Source: Eubacteriales bacterium (GTDB lineage Bacteria; Bacillota; Clostridia; Lachnospirales; Lachnospiraceae). Taken from it: a stretch of DNA of 36,395 nt. A model generated the notes under the pieces. That model saw nothing but the letters and a program-made list of their open reading frames with translations, had not been told where the DNA came from and ran no database searches. A program made the position numbers and the translations under genes. Within the stretch, counting starts at the first letter, position 1, and each line of letters begins with the position of its first letter. Positions 24,635-34,651 of the stretch are shown piece by piece. The stretch is from the NCBI GenBank assembly GCA_030536755.1, contig JAUNPJ010000039.1, positions 1 to 36,395 of the forward strand. The letters run 5' to 3'.

Positions 24635-27600
24635 TTATTTTTTGATGATCAAACGTCTTGTATTTTTCTTGCCATTTGCCGTTGTCGCTGTGATATAAAC
24701 GGTCTTTCCGATTCCTGCCTTTTTCGCTGTCACAACGCCCTTGGACGATACCGTCGCATATTTTGTATTGCTGCTCTTCCATGTCACTGTCTTGTCCGTT
24801 GTGTTGGATGGTGTGATCACAGCCTTCAGCTGCAGTGTCTTTCCTGCCTGAATATAACGGCTGCTCTTCTGAATCAGAATAGAAGACGCAAGCACGGGTG
24901 CTTCTTTCACAGGCATATAGGATACTTCCTGATACACCAAATCATCCCTGTTAAACACAACATACAAACGGGTTCCGGCTGTAGTTCCATAGACGAACGT
25001 ATCATTCACACGATTTACCAAGGTATAACCGCTATCTTTCAGTGTATTGGTCTTTGCATTCCAGATGACAGAATCACCATATCCTTCAAAAGCAAGCCCG
25101 CCTATGGCAATTCCCTCCTGGCAGGCACCGACAGCACTCATATAAAGGTAATTACCAGATTGTGCTGTCATTGTGTGCATCATTGGCTCCGGAAGTGTTC
25201 CTGCCTTGCTCCACTTCTTTCCATCATATACATAAATATTGCTGTCAAAACTGTTATCCTCATCCGTTCCCAGAAGCAAATACATCTTTCCATTCCATAC
25301 ACAGGAACCTCTGTATACAGCACCGTTCTTTCCAGGCATTCCATCCTTCACAAGCTCCCACTTTCTTGTTTTGGTGTGATAGATCAACATGTTCGAGCAC
25401 ATTTGACCAGCCTCTGACATTCCGCCCATGTAGTAAATGTCATCGCCAAATGCCTGATTTTTCGCCCAATCCATCGAAACCAGATTGCGCATGGCTGTAC
25501 TCTTGCTCTCCAGCGACCATTTATCCTTCTTCACATCATACTTTCCAAGAACAATCCAGTTCTTATAGCTTCCACGGTATGACACTACCACATAGAGATT
25601 TCCATTAACATAGTCCATGGAAACTACATCACATCCCTGCACATATTCCATAGTATAGTCATCTATACCCGCTGCTTCAGCCAGCATCAGGTAAGGAATT
25701 TCCATCAGATTCTTGCTGGTGGTTCCCTTTACAGCCGTAAGTGTATTTCCATCTGCATAATAAAACGTCTCGCCATCCGTTGCAGTTATTATGTTACAAT
25801 TTTCATTTTTTATGGAATAAAGTTTCGTGTAAGATTTCTTGCCGCTGACAAGATACGTCCGAAATTCTGCTGTTAAACCATCCGCCGTTGTCGCCTTCAG
25901 GTTGAGAATCTGATTGATCCACGACTTGTCCAGTGTGATCTTTACTTCTTTGGAAGACCAGGACAAAACCTTGCCCTGTACGGCTTCTTTTTCACCGACG
26001 GAGATTTCTACTGTACCGGCAGCATCCCCGAGGTTTGTTCCTCCAATCTTGAGCACGGTCTGATTCTGCTCTGTTTGTGCCGTCTCCAGCACCGGTGCCG
26101 GAGTATCAATCATCGACAGGTCCAAAAGTCCATTGCTGGACACCACCTCTCCCAATCCGTTGACATTTCTTGTCATGGAAAGAAGACGTGATTTCAGTTC
26201 CAGAACACTCATATCCGGGTAAATAGCTTTCAAAAGCGCCACAGCACCGACAGCCACAGGCGTTGCCATCGAAGTTCCGGAGTACAGATCGTATTTTCCA
26301 AACTCCTCAACAGGAACCGTCGGGTCACTCAATCCCAGGCTATTGATGGAAACCTGCACATTCGCACTGCCGCTTCCCTTCACATAAAGTCCCACTGCCT
26401 GTTCCAGACCGTTTGAAGATTTCAGATTTCCATTTCCATTCGTGAGAATTGAAGTATAGATTTTCTGATCTACATCTGCCTGAAATTTCTTATACACAGT
26501 CCACTGTCCATTTCTTTTTACAAACTGCACAAAGTACACTAATGTATTTTGCTCCTTTTGATTGTCTGATGTGACATTGTAGACCATATTTGCGTAAGTA
26601 TTCTCATCTGCCTGCTCATCCATCGGAAATACCAGATAATATTCATTTCCAGGCTCTGTACTCAGATTCCAGTTTAGGGTGGCCCTCTGTGTACCAACCT
26701 CATTTTTTGCAGATCCGATATAGTCTTCCGGAAGGATTTCAAGATTTCCATCACTTAAATAGACCTCCGAAAATCCTTTTGCACCATTTACCTGTCCCGC
26801 TGATCCATAGGAAAGAACTGCCTTTTTATAATAATCCTGCTGCGTCGCATATTCCACAGCAGTATCCGCACTGAATTCACGATATTCCTTTACAAAAGAC
26901 GCTCTTTCTTCGCCATACATCCACGGATTAAAAACGTATTCATGAACTGTGGAAAGAATGTTGCTTCCAGGCGCCACAAGATCTACCTCACGCTTTCCAT
27001 AGCAGGAATAGCTTGCCAGTGTTCCGTCTTCGTCAGCAGCTGCTACCGTTACATGATAAGGACTCAAACTGTTATTTGGTGTTCCAGCATACTGATCATT
27101 ATCTTCCCCATCATTTCCGGCCGCTGTTAGAGACAGAACTCCTTTTTCTCCAAGCATTGTCATTGCACGATCAAACAAAAGGCTGATTCCAACTGAGCCC
27201 CAGGAGTTGTTGACTGCGACCAGATTTACCCCGGCATCTACGGCCTCTGCCATGTAATCATATGCCGCCAAAGCAAATGCAATATTGCCTCCTCCATCTT
27301 GTCCCATAAATTTTAATGCCATGACCTGCACATCTGCATCGCCCACCACACCTGCAGTACCATATGCATTGTTAGCCTGTGCAGCAATGATTCCGGCACA
27401 ATGCGTTCCATGTCCGAAATCATCCATCGGATCATCGTCGTGGTTGGCAAAATCGTAGCCATATTCTCCATTCAGGTAAGAAATGTCATTGTGCCACATT
27501 CTGCCTGCCAAGTCGGGATTCGTATAATCCACGCCGGAATCCAGTACCGCTACGACTACCGATTCTTTTTTCTCTTTCTCCCATGCACTCTGTGCATGTA

Positions 27601-28213
27601 CACTGCTGTTATTTTCAGGACTACGGACGCCTTCATTCTCTAACTGCCACAGAAAATCCTTCTGTGTATCATTGAGATTCAGACTAGTAGGATATACGCG
27701 GTAGTTCGGCTCTACAATTTCTACATCGCTCCTTTTTTCCATCATATTCATGATTTGTTCTGTGGAATAGGAATCGGAAGACACACGGGAAATTACAGCC
27801 TCAGAAACTCCTCCCACGCACTCTTCCTCTGCTGTTGCTCCGGAAGGCGTCACATCAAAAACCGTCTCAATCTGCAGTCCGTTTCCCACCTGCTCTTCGC
27901 CCTTTGCAGGGGCATCCTTCCACAGAACAAGAACTTCGCCCTCCTCATACTCTGGCTGTGCCTCTTCGCGGCTCTCCGTTTCCAGTTCAACATCTCCGGA
28001 CGAAAATCCTGTGATTTCTTCCTGTTCGTCGTTCTGCGTTTCCTCTTCCACAGTGACTCCCGTGTCCGCCTGTTCTTCCAATGAAAGATCCTGCACCTCA
28101 TTCTCTTCCAGTGAAATGTCCTCCGCAGCATTGTCCACTGCTGCTGTTGCCGGTACTGTCATCATGTTCACAGATAAAACGCCTGCCAACAGCCATGCTG
28201 TCATTTTCTTCAT
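24635..28213 (-). CDS. Secreted S8 subtilase with TIG, kelch-like and Big_2 domains
   Basis: A 1192-residue exported serine protease. Order: signal peptide (1-25), very acidic low-complexity segment (27-95), S8 propeptide (about 90-175, ending VEIVEPNYRVYP), catalytic domain with D225 (VAVLDSGVDY), H268 (GHGTHCAG), oxyanion N367 (AAGND) and S648 (SGTSMATP). About 220 residues between the Asn and Ser regions (425-640) form an inserted beta-rich domain. Then come a TIG/IPT-like domain (703-790), a kelch-like region (800-1095, with repeated YxxxxxxW segments) and a Big_2 bacterial Ig domain (1108-1192). There is no LPXTG or SLH anchor, so it is probably released or held by the Ig domain. It starts 16 bases after the DUF362 gene. 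The target is unknown. Confidence 0.93.
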   Translation of the reverse strand: MKKMTAWLLAGVLSVNMMTVPATAAVDNAAEDISLEENEVQDLSLEEQADTGVTVEEETQNDEQEEITGFSSGDVELETESREEAQPEYEEGEVLVLWKDAPAKGEEQVGNGLQIETVFDVTPSGATAEEECVGGVSEAVISRVSSDSYSTEQIMNMMEKRSDVEIVEPNYRVYPTSLNLNDTQKDFLWQLENEGVRSPENNSSVHAQSAWEKEKKESVVVAVLDSGVDYTNPDLAGRMWHNDISYLNGEYGYDFANHDDDPMDDFGHGTHCAGIIAAQANNAYGTAGVVGDADVQVMALKFMGQDGGGNIAFALAAYDYMAEAVDAGVNLVAVNNSWGSVGISLLFDRAMTMLGEKGVLSLTAAGNDGEDNDQYAGTPNNSLSPYHVTVAAADEDGTLASYSCYGKREVDLVAPGSNILSTVHEYVFNPWMYGEERASFVKEYREFSADTAVEYATQQDYYKKAVLSYGSAGQVNGAKGFSEVYLSDGNLEILPEDYIGSAKNEVGTQRATLNWNLSTEPGNEYYLVFPMDEQADENTYANMVYNVTSDNQKEQNTLVYFVQFVKRNGQWTVYKKFQADVDQKIYTSILTNGNGNLKSSNGLEQAVGLYVKGSGSANVQVSINSLGLSDPTVPVEEFGKYDLYSGTSMATPVAVGAVALLKAIYPDMSVLELKSRLLSMTRNVNGLGEVVSSNGLLDLSMIDTPAPVLETAQTEQNQTVLKIGGTNLGDAAGTVEISVGEKEAVQGKVLSWSSKEVKITLDKSWINQILNLKATTADGLTAEFRTYLVSGKKSYTKLYSIKNENCNIITATDGETFYYADGNTLTAVKGTTSKNLMEIPYLMLAEAAGIDDYTMEYVQGCDVVSMDYVNGNLYVVVSYRGSYKNWIVLGKYDVKKDKWSLESKSTAMRNLVSMDWAKNQAFGDDIYYMGGMSEAGQMCSNMLIYHTKTRKWELVKDGMPGKNGAVYRGSCVWNGKMYLLLGTDEDNSFDSNIYVYDGKKWSKAGTLPEPMMHTMTAQSGNYLYMSAVGACQEGIAIGGLAFEGYGDSVIWNAKTNTLKDSGYTLVNRVNDTFVYGTTAGTRLYVVFNRDDLVYQEVSYMPVKEAPVLASSILIQKSSRYIQAGKTLQLKAVITPSNTTDKTVTWKSSNTKYATVSSKGVVTAKKAGIGKTVYITATTANGKKNTRRLIIKK

Positions 28214-28229
28214 CGCATTACCTCTTCTC

Positions 28230-29330
28230 TTATTTTTTGTTCATTATGTAATCCTTCAGAAAATGATACATCTCCTCTGGCATGGGTGGGCATCCTTCCA
28301 GCGTATGTGTAAATTTCCTTGTGCAATTACCAATTCCAAGATTTCCCGTTTTTTTGCGAAATCCCTGACCCATACAAATTTTTTCATCCAACTTCTGCAA
28401 AAGTCCCTCTTCCTTCAAACGTGCCAGCTCCGGCACCAGATATCCATAGCAGGCACTGCAGGAATCAACCGCATCTACCGCATCCTGCACCTCTACGACC
28501 TTACGGGGCGTTCCTGTTCTCTGCATATCGGAAAAATCATTGCACGCAACGATACGAAGCTGCTCCAGATCGGCACTTCCTACTCCAAGCGCTTCCGCCA
28601 TCACAACATATGGAACATCCTGCTTTTTATATCCCATCAGGTCACAGACGTACGCATCGCAGAGAACAGGATCTGCTGCTGCCATAATCCGATTCAGCAC
28701 AACGGGATTTCCTCCATCTTCAAAGTCCCAGTCACCACAGATGCTGTCGACTACAATAAAATCCTGATGAATTCCGGCATTTAGATGAGCAATGGGTTTA
28801 TGGAGTCCCATCGAATGAAAATGACGTTTTTCTCTATTCGGAATGAGTCCTTTCATATTTTTCAATGCACAGGTGATTCTCGTCTGGCAATGCCCTTTCA
28901 TAACCGGCACATTGATCAGAAAATCAATTTTTTTTACACTGTCACAGATTTCCAGCTCCATCCCGGCACAGTCGCACTTATGAAAAGTATCTTTCTGGGT
29001 ATCTACAAATTCTACTCCGTACTCTTCCAAAAATTTTGTATAACCGGCGATATCCAGCGTATCCTGTGTTCGCGCTCCAACCCAGGAACCTTCCAGTATC
29101 ACCAGATTTTCATAACCATTTTCTCTGAGATACTCTACAATACCTGCCACAATCTCCGGATGGGTAACTGCCCCCATGGAGGGTTCTGACGGAGATACCA
29201 GGTTCGGTTTTATACCGATCCGGCAGTCTTTGGACGGAATTCGTTCTGCCAAATTGGCTTTCTCAAGGATTTCTTTTGTCATCTCCTTAAACTGAATTCC
29301 CTGTATCAGATAAATTTCATTTTTCTGCAA
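28230..29330 (-). CDS. DUF362-domain protein
   Basis: A 366-residue cytoplasmic protein without signal peptide or membrane helices. It shows the DUF362 signature segments IGIKPNLVSPSEPSMGAVTH (about 38-57), DFLINVPVMKGHCQTRITCA, LKNMKGLIPNREKRHFHSMG and ADPVLCDAYVCDLMGY. The C-terminal part has clustered cysteines (SCSACYGYL, MGQG...GNCTRKF...GCPPMP) but no ferredoxin-type cluster. The family's function is not settled. The start is a TTG at 29330, supported by AGAGGGG 5 bases upstream; the nearby ATG at 29334 is out of frame. A TATAAT at 29372-29377 without a good -35 may be its promoter. It probably forms an operon with the subtilase 16 bases downstream. Confidence 0.85.
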   Translation of the reverse strand: MQKNEIYLIQGIQFKEMTKEILEKANLAERIPSKDCRIGIKPNLVSPSEPSMGAVTHPEIVAGIVEYLRENGYENLVILEGSWVGARTQDTLDIAGYTKFLEEYGVEFVDTQKDTFHKCDCAGMELEICDSVKKIDFLINVPVMKGHCQTRITCALKNMKGLIPNREKRHFHSMGLHKPIAHLNAGIHQDFIVVDSICGDWDFEDGGNPVVLNRIMAAADPVLCDAYVCDLMGYKKQDVPYVVMAEALGVGSADLEQLRIVACNDFSDMQRTGTPRKVVEVQDAVDAVDSCSACYGYLVPELARLKEEGLLQKLDEKICMGQGFRKKTGNLGIGNCTRKFTHTLEGCPPMPEEMYHFLKDYIMNKK

Positions 29331-29380
29331 GCATACCCCTCTTTTCTGTCTCTATTTTCCAAATCATTCTTATTATAGCG

Positions 29381-29425
29381 CAAAACAGAGCGGAAATCTA
29401 TTTTTTTCAATAAATTTCCGCTCTG
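29381..29425 (-). terminator. Terminator of the sulfotransferase gene
   Basis: A perfect 12-bp stem CAGAGCGGAAAT/ATTTCCGCTCTG (29386-29397 with 29414-29425), 16-base A/T-rich loop, followed on the minus strand by TTTTG. It separates the sulfotransferase from the DUF362-subtilase unit. Confidence 0.7.
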
Positions 29426-29441
29426 CCTCTATTTATTTTAT

Positions 29442-32400
29442 TTATTTGATCACAATTGTCTCACCAGTATTATAAAATACATCTTTGTACATTACAAGAA
29501 TCTCATAATCATCCGGTTCCATATCTCCCATCGGCATGACAATGTCCGATTCATAGGTGAAATAGTCTTTCGTCTTTAAAATCTGATTGGTAGAATCATA
29601 TGCGTAAGTATGCTCTTTTCCCTTAAAGATTACCTGGGAAATTCTGTGATCGAGCGTATGCACATATAACACACTGCCCACCATCTTGAAGGAAAGCTCG
29701 TCTTCCAGCATTTTTGAAGGCATCTCAATCTCTTCTTCTACCGATGCCAGAGGCTTTAAGGTACCCTTGATGTAATTCTCATCCAGCTTCATTGGATTTG
29801 CCAGATCCTGGAAATCCACCTGCATCTCTTCCGCTCTGTAGGAAATCTTTCCAAGCGCAAACTGGCTGATAATCTCACCGGTCTCATAATCGTACTCATA
29901 CAGCATACCCTTTGTGTTGTCCTGCGGCTCATAAATCTGACTGCTGTTTGCAAATACATGATTGGAATCTGCATCATAAATCGTATTGGACGTAATATAC
30001 GACAATACTGCCGGATATTCTTTCAGCAGCCGAACCGTCTTATCTGCCTCATTGATGCTGTAAACTTTGGAGTAGGATTCTGTCAGCCCATCAAAAGAAT
30101 CCACCGGACTGTATCCATCCCAATGATTATCAAACATCGTAATCTCTAAGGTATCCGGATTGCCGTCCAGATCCGCACCTGCCTCATAAACCGCATGCTG
30201 CTGATAGTGCCAGTTAAAGTCGCCTTCCGGCTGCAGCACATAATCCTCAAATCCACTGTCCTTCCAGATAGCCGGATCCGACAGGATCCATACCAGCTCA
30301 TGTGTTGTCCAGTTCACTTTCACTGCGGCATGAATGTTTCTTGGACTTAACAAAACAGTATCGTCCTCTGCCTGATAAGAAATCGTATTCAAATGGGCCC
30401 AGTCTACTCTATCCTCAAATTTGCTTCCAAAAATTTCTGACATTTTCAGAGTATTGACAATCTCTCCTGTCGCTCTGTCAATCTCGACCGCAGCCTCTTC
30501 TTCGTGTCCGTCCAGAGAGCTTGTCAGCACGAGAAGATTGCCGCCCGGTTCTTTCTCGATGACATCATGGTGAATACCATTTGCCACATAATACAGATTA
30601 TACGCACGTCCAAGATAATCCATCTCATACATGTTCGTAGTCATCGGTTTTCTCTGTGTCGGTGTATATCCGGTATCATCCTGGAAGATAAAACGGTTGT
30701 TGGACAGATTGAAAATTCCGTAATTTCCGGATTTTCTCTCAATATACCAGCGGATGTCACCCTGAGAATCAATCGCATACGGATACGTTGTGCTCTGTCC
30801 GTAAACCATAGTCAGATCATACGTAGAATCCTTCGACGTCTTCACCGGATCTACGAGATCATCAAAATAATCACTCAGTGGATCTGTCTCGATTTTCAAT
30901 TCCTGACTGTCTGTTACGTTATCATTCTCGTCCAGAAGTTCAAGAAGAACCGTATTTTCTGTTCCTGCATACAATCCAACTACAGGAACTCTATGAGAAG
31001 CTGCAGCAGCCAGTGTTCCGGAAATATCGGTATCCTTTGTTTTTCCTTTTACGGTGACACGCACTTTACAGCTTTCTTCTGTGTCAAATACCACCACAGC
31101 GGTCAGCGGAGAGATCTTGTATGGATTGGTCAATACCATCGGCTTTTCCCAGGTATGTTTTCCATTTTCCACCTCTGTCTGAATCTCATCATCAATCACT
31201 TTACTCTGTGCTACCAGCGTATCTTCTGTCTGTAAAGTAGTCTCTACAGAATCTTTAAAGCTGTCATTCTCCAAAATATTCGTAGTTGCAGAAGGCTCGA
31301 TCGATATATCCGTCACCTGTCTGTAATATCCATAATCTACAGAACCATCCTGGTGGTAAACCGTATCACTCGCGGTAAACTCGGCCTGCTTTCCTGTATC
31401 ATAGGCAACACCATCCAGCACAAGATAAACCTCGAATACCTCACCCGCAAGACCATCTACGGAACACCAGCCCGAAGCACTTACGCTTGTTCCATCTTCT
31501 GAATCTGTACCGGACTGATTGAGCGCATACACCTTTGTCTTGTCTTCATTCGAAAGAACCAGATATCCCTCTTTCAGTTCATTCGCTTTTGTCTGCGTCT
31601 GATACGTACCATTGACTGCAAATTTTAATTCATCCATCAAAAACGTCCAGCCCTCGGTATCCATCTTTTCTGCACTTTCAAGAGATGCCTCGACCTTCTC
31701 GGATTTTGTTTCTCCCAGACTTCCAACCACAGAAGCTGTATCTGAAATAGTCAGGTTCGCAGTTCCCGTGTACATCGGCATACGGAAAGAACGATACGTC
31801 AATGAGGCAGCCTGCTCACCAGAAACCTTCAGTTCGTATACCAGTTCTCCATTTACCACCTGATCCATATGTGTTGTCTTGACCAGTCCCGGAACAAACA
31901 TATCTTTCGGGTAAAAGTCATGTCTGTCCTCTTCCTCACTATATAAATTAGAGCCTGCCGTAATCCAGAGATTATTCTGTGTTCCATCCAGTGATACAGA
32001 ACCGGAAATCCAGTCAGAATACCACTCAGGTCCGCGCTCTTTTCCATACTCAAATACCTGCTCAATCGTCATGTTTTCCGTATCAATGCGATAGACAACT
32101 GCTCTCGAATAAATATCGTCACCTGTTACACGATTTTGGGCATTTTCTCCTTTTACCTTGGCCGTTCCGTTATCAAACATCATAATGTCGCCATTATCCA
32201 GCATCGTTACCTGGTGCTGTGCATACTGCCATTCAAAGTCGTCTCCCTGCGGCGTAAAGAAATACTTTTGATCCACAGTATTCCATCCATCCGGATCTCC
32301 CAGAATCCACGCCAATGTTTTTTCTTTCTTATGAATCGCAATAATTGCATCCTTATGACGCGCAGACAACAGAATCAGATCTTTTTCCTCATCATACCAG

Positions 32401-33824
32401 ACTCCATTGTTGTGGAACCAGTCTACTTCCTCGCTTCCATCGGTTTCAGCAGAAGCAGAAAATCCATCCTCTTTATCCAGAATATCTGCCATGTCCAGTT
32501 CCCACACGACATCACCGTTATCTCCGTCAATTTCTACGATATGGTCTTCCACAGCCGTCAGATCAGAACTGTCTCCTGCTACCAGATAATTGCCATTTTC
32601 CATCTCATAGAAATCATGATGCATACCGCCCGGAATTCCATATTCTTTATAAACTCTTCCGCTTAAGTCAATTTCCTTCAAACCGGATTTATAATAGGTA
32701 GGTTTTACAGTATAACTCGTCGGTACCAGAAGATGACCATTCGAAATCTGATGAACGCCAAGGGTACCTGAATCTTTGTACAGCCATCGGATATCTCCCT
32801 GGCTGTCCACAGCATACAGGCCGCCTCCCGCAGAGCATACAAACGTCAGCTTGGAATAATCATAGGCACTTTCATCCTTCATCTGAGCTGTAATTTCCCC
32901 AAAATTCACTTCCTGCTTCTCGGTAGTGATTTCCAGTTCTTTGCTTCTGCCGTCTTCGAGAGTAAGCACGACTTTCGTCGTCTCTCCATTATATAATCCG
33001 TAAACAGGAATCAGATGGGAATACCCGGTCCGGAAAGTTCCTGTAATGTCATCCTTTTCATTTTTTCCCTTGACCGTGATCGTACCGCTTGTCTTTTCCT
33101 CGGTTGTAAACACGACAACCGCCGTCAAAGGTGAATTGCCATATGGATCTAGAATTACCTTCGGCTCCTCGAACGAATATCCTTTCTTTACTTCGCCTTC
33201 CAGAGATGCCGTGATACTTTTCTGACCTGCATATGTTTCAGAGGTTGTGATCAGGGATTCTTCTTCCGTCTGCTTGCCGGCAGTCTGAAAAGAAACACGA
33301 CACTCATAAGAATCCTCTTCAAATGCATAAGTTAAAGTCAGATCTTCGGCATTCTCATCAATCTCGAATGCGATCCATCCTTCATTCTCACCGAAATTCA
33401 AAGAAGCACTCGGCATCCGCATCATACCAAGATCTGTCAGAAAAGAATCATCGATACGTGTATATTCATTTCCCTTTGCATCTTTGAGAATCAACTTGTC
33501 CCATACAATGTCTTCCGCAGAATCCTTTTTATTCATCTGCATTTTTATCAGACAAAACGTTTTTCCCTGAGAGGCTTCTTTTTTGTAATCGCTCGTCTCC
33601 ACACCAGTATAACCCAAGTCTACACTGACATTCTCCAGGGAATTGTTTTTGATTGCATCTTCCTGTATCAGTTCCCATCCGCCCGCTTCGATCTTCCGGG
33701 AAGCCTGATCCATATTTTCTTCCTGACGGGATGCATCGGAATTAGGTGTACTTTGACATCCCATCATTGCCGAAGCCATAGACAGTGCAAGAAGCGCTGC
33801 CAGAACGGCCTTCCTTTTTTTCAT
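29442..33824 (-). CDS. Lipoprotein with two tandem aryl-sulfate sulfotransferase (ASST) modules
   Basis: A 1460-residue lipoprotein (lipobox AMMGC, lipidated Cys at C23). Residues about 45-185 form a DUF4352-like beta domain. Two ASST modules follow, about 200-830 and 880-1460, each with an N-terminal beta domain (SPLTAVVVF...), a beta-propeller and a C-terminal domain. PAPS-independent ASSTs move sulfate between phenols through a sulfo-histidine. Both modules keep the expected residues: HHD (H402/H403; H1085/H1086), HxN (H471/N473; H1144/N1146), SxR (R489; R1162) and QHxV with the likely sulfated His (H537; H1210). Normal ASSTs have one module of about 600 residues. The start at 33824 has GGAGG upstream. 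A two-component system is transcribed divergently 146 bases away. Confidence 0.88.
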   Translation of the reverse strand: MKKRKAVLAALLALSMASAMMGCQSTPNSDASRQEENMDQASRKIEAGGWELIQEDAIKNNSLENVSVDLGYTGVETSDYKKEASQGKTFCLIKMQMNKKDSAEDIVWDKLILKDAKGNEYTRIDDSFLTDLGMMRMPSASLNFGENEGWIAFEIDENAEDLTLTYAFEEDSYECRVSFQTAGKQTEEESLITTSETYAGQKSITASLEGEVKKGYSFEEPKVILDPYGNSPLTAVVVFTTEEKTSGTITVKGKNEKDDITGTFRTGYSHLIPVYGLYNGETTKVVLTLEDGRSKELEITTEKQEVNFGEITAQMKDESAYDYSKLTFVCSAGGGLYAVDSQGDIRWLYKDSGTLGVHQISNGHLLVPTSYTVKPTYYKSGLKEIDLSGRVYKEYGIPGGMHHDFYEMENGNYLVAGDSSDLTAVEDHIVEIDGDNGDVVWELDMADILDKEDGFSASAETDGSEEVDWFHNNGVWYDEEKDLILLSARHKDAIIAIHKKEKTLAWILGDPDGWNTVDQKYFFTPQGDDFEWQYAQHQVTMLDNGDIMMFDNGTAKVKGENAQNRVTGDDIYSRAVVYRIDTENMTIEQVFEYGKERGPEWYSDWISGSVSLDGTQNNLWITAGSNLYSEEEDRHDFYPKDMFVPGLVKTTHMDQVVNGELVYELKVSGEQAASLTYRSFRMPMYTGTANLTISDTASVVGSLGETKSEKVEASLESAEKMDTEGWTFLMDELKFAVNGTYQTQTKANELKEGYLVLSNEDKTKVYALNQSGTDSEDGTSVSASGWCSVDGLAGEVFEVYLVLDGVAYDTGKQAEFTASDTVYHQDGSVDYGYYRQVTDISIEPSATTNILENDSFKDSVETTLQTEDTLVAQSKVIDDEIQTEVENGKHTWEKPMVLTNPYKISPLTAVVVFDTEESCKVRVTVKGKTKDTDISGTLAAAASHRVPVVGLYAGTENTVLLELLDENDNVTDSQELKIETDPLSDYFDDLVDPVKTSKDSTYDLTMVYGQSTTYPYAIDSQGDIRWYIERKSGNYGIFNLSNNRFIFQDDTGYTPTQRKPMTTNMYEMDYLGRAYNLYYVANGIHHDVIEKEPGGNLLVLTSSLDGHEEEAAVEIDRATGEIVNTLKMSEIFGSKFEDRVDWAHLNTISYQAEDDTVLLSPRNIHAAVKVNWTTHELVWILSDPAIWKDSGFEDYVLQPEGDFNWHYQQHAVYEAGADLDGNPDTLEITMFDNHWDGYSPVDSFDGLTESYSKVYSINEADKTVRLLKEYPAVLSYITSNTIYDADSNHVFANSSQIYEPQDNTKGMLYEYDYETGEIISQFALGKISYRAEEMQVDFQDLANPMKLDENYIKGTLKPLASVEEEIEMPSKMLEDELSFKMVGSVLYVHTLDHRISQVIFKGKEHTYAYDSTNQILKTKDYFTYESDIVMPMGDMEPDDYEILVMYKDVFYNTGETIVIK

Positions 33825-33899
33825 AATATCTTTTCCTCCATTTTACACTTCATGACCTACAGTGTATTTTTTTTACCTTGAAACAAAATTGAAATTTTC

Positions 33900-33929
33900 T
33901 TAACACTTTTGTAATTTTCATGGTATACT
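33900..33929 (+). promoter_or_regulatory. Promoter of the two-component system
   Basis: -35 TTAACA (33900-33905), 18-bp spacer, -10 TATACT (33924-33929), about 40 bases before the regulator start. AATTTTC occurs twice at 20-bp spacing (33893-33899 and 33913-33919), a possible response-regulator site in the 146-bp region shared with the divergent sulfotransferase gene. Confidence 0.6.
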
Positions 33930-33970
33930 GTTTCTATATATTCATATCGCTTATATTGAGGAGGTATACT

Positions 33971-34651
33971 ATGAAGATTTTACTGGTAGAAGATTCCTAT
34001 ATGCTCGCCGATACACTGGCATCGGCATTGAAGCAGGAACACTTCGTAGTGGACGTTGCCGACAATGGTTTGGACGGCTACGATATGGCATCCAGCGGGA
34101 TCTATGATGCGGCAGTGCTCGATCTGATGCTCCCCAAATTAAACGGATACGAGGTCCTGAAAAAACTCCGACAGGACAAAAATCCCATCCCCATCCTTAT
34201 TCTGTCCGCCAAATCGGAATTGGATGATAAGGTTCTCGCTTTTGAATACGGTGCGGATGATTATCTTACGAAACCATTTGAAATAAAAGAGCTTGTGATG
34301 CGTATTCTGGCCATCTCCAGGCGTAAAGGTGAGGTACAGGGAAACATTCTAAGCTGCGGCAATCTGGAGCTGGATCTTCGGACCTGCGCAATCAAAAACA
34401 AAGATACTAACCAGTCTGTTCAGCTTGCCGGAAAAGAATTCCAGCTCATGGAGTACTTCCTGCATAATCAGAATCAGGTGATCAGCAGAGAACAGATCAT
34501 TGAACGCATCTGGGGATTTGATTCAAATTCTGAATATAATAATGTAGAAGTTTATGTATCTTTTCTTCGCAAAAAAATATCCTTTATTCATGCCAATATG
34601 CGGATTCGGGCTGTCCGTGGAATCGGTTATACCGTGGAGGCCGAATCATGA
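33971..34651 (+). CDS. OmpR/PhoB-family response regulator
   Basis: A 226-residue regulator. The receiver domain (1-115) has the acidic pocket E7/D8, the phosphorylated D51 in VLDLMLPKLNG, S79 at the usual Thr/Ser switch position and K101 in LTKPF. The C-terminal winged helix (about 128-224) has LAGKEFQLMEYFLHNQNQVI and RAVRGIGYTVE. The frame opens at 33920, but the ATG at 33971 has GAGGAGG 7 bases upstream and gives MKILLVED. It overlaps the kinase gene by 4 bases (ATGA). The divergent sulfotransferase gene is the most obvious target, by position only. Confidence 0.95.
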   Translation: MKILLVEDSYMLADTLASALKQEHFVVDVADNGLDGYDMASSGIYDAAVLDLMLPKLNGYEVLKKLRQDKNPIPILILSAKSELDDKVLAFEYGADDYLTKPFEIKELVMRILAISRRKGEVQGNILSCGNLELDLRTCAIKNKDTNQSVQLAGKEFQLMEYFLHNQNQVISREQIIERIWGFDSNSEYNNVEVYVSFLRKKISFIHANMRIRAVRGIGYTVEAES

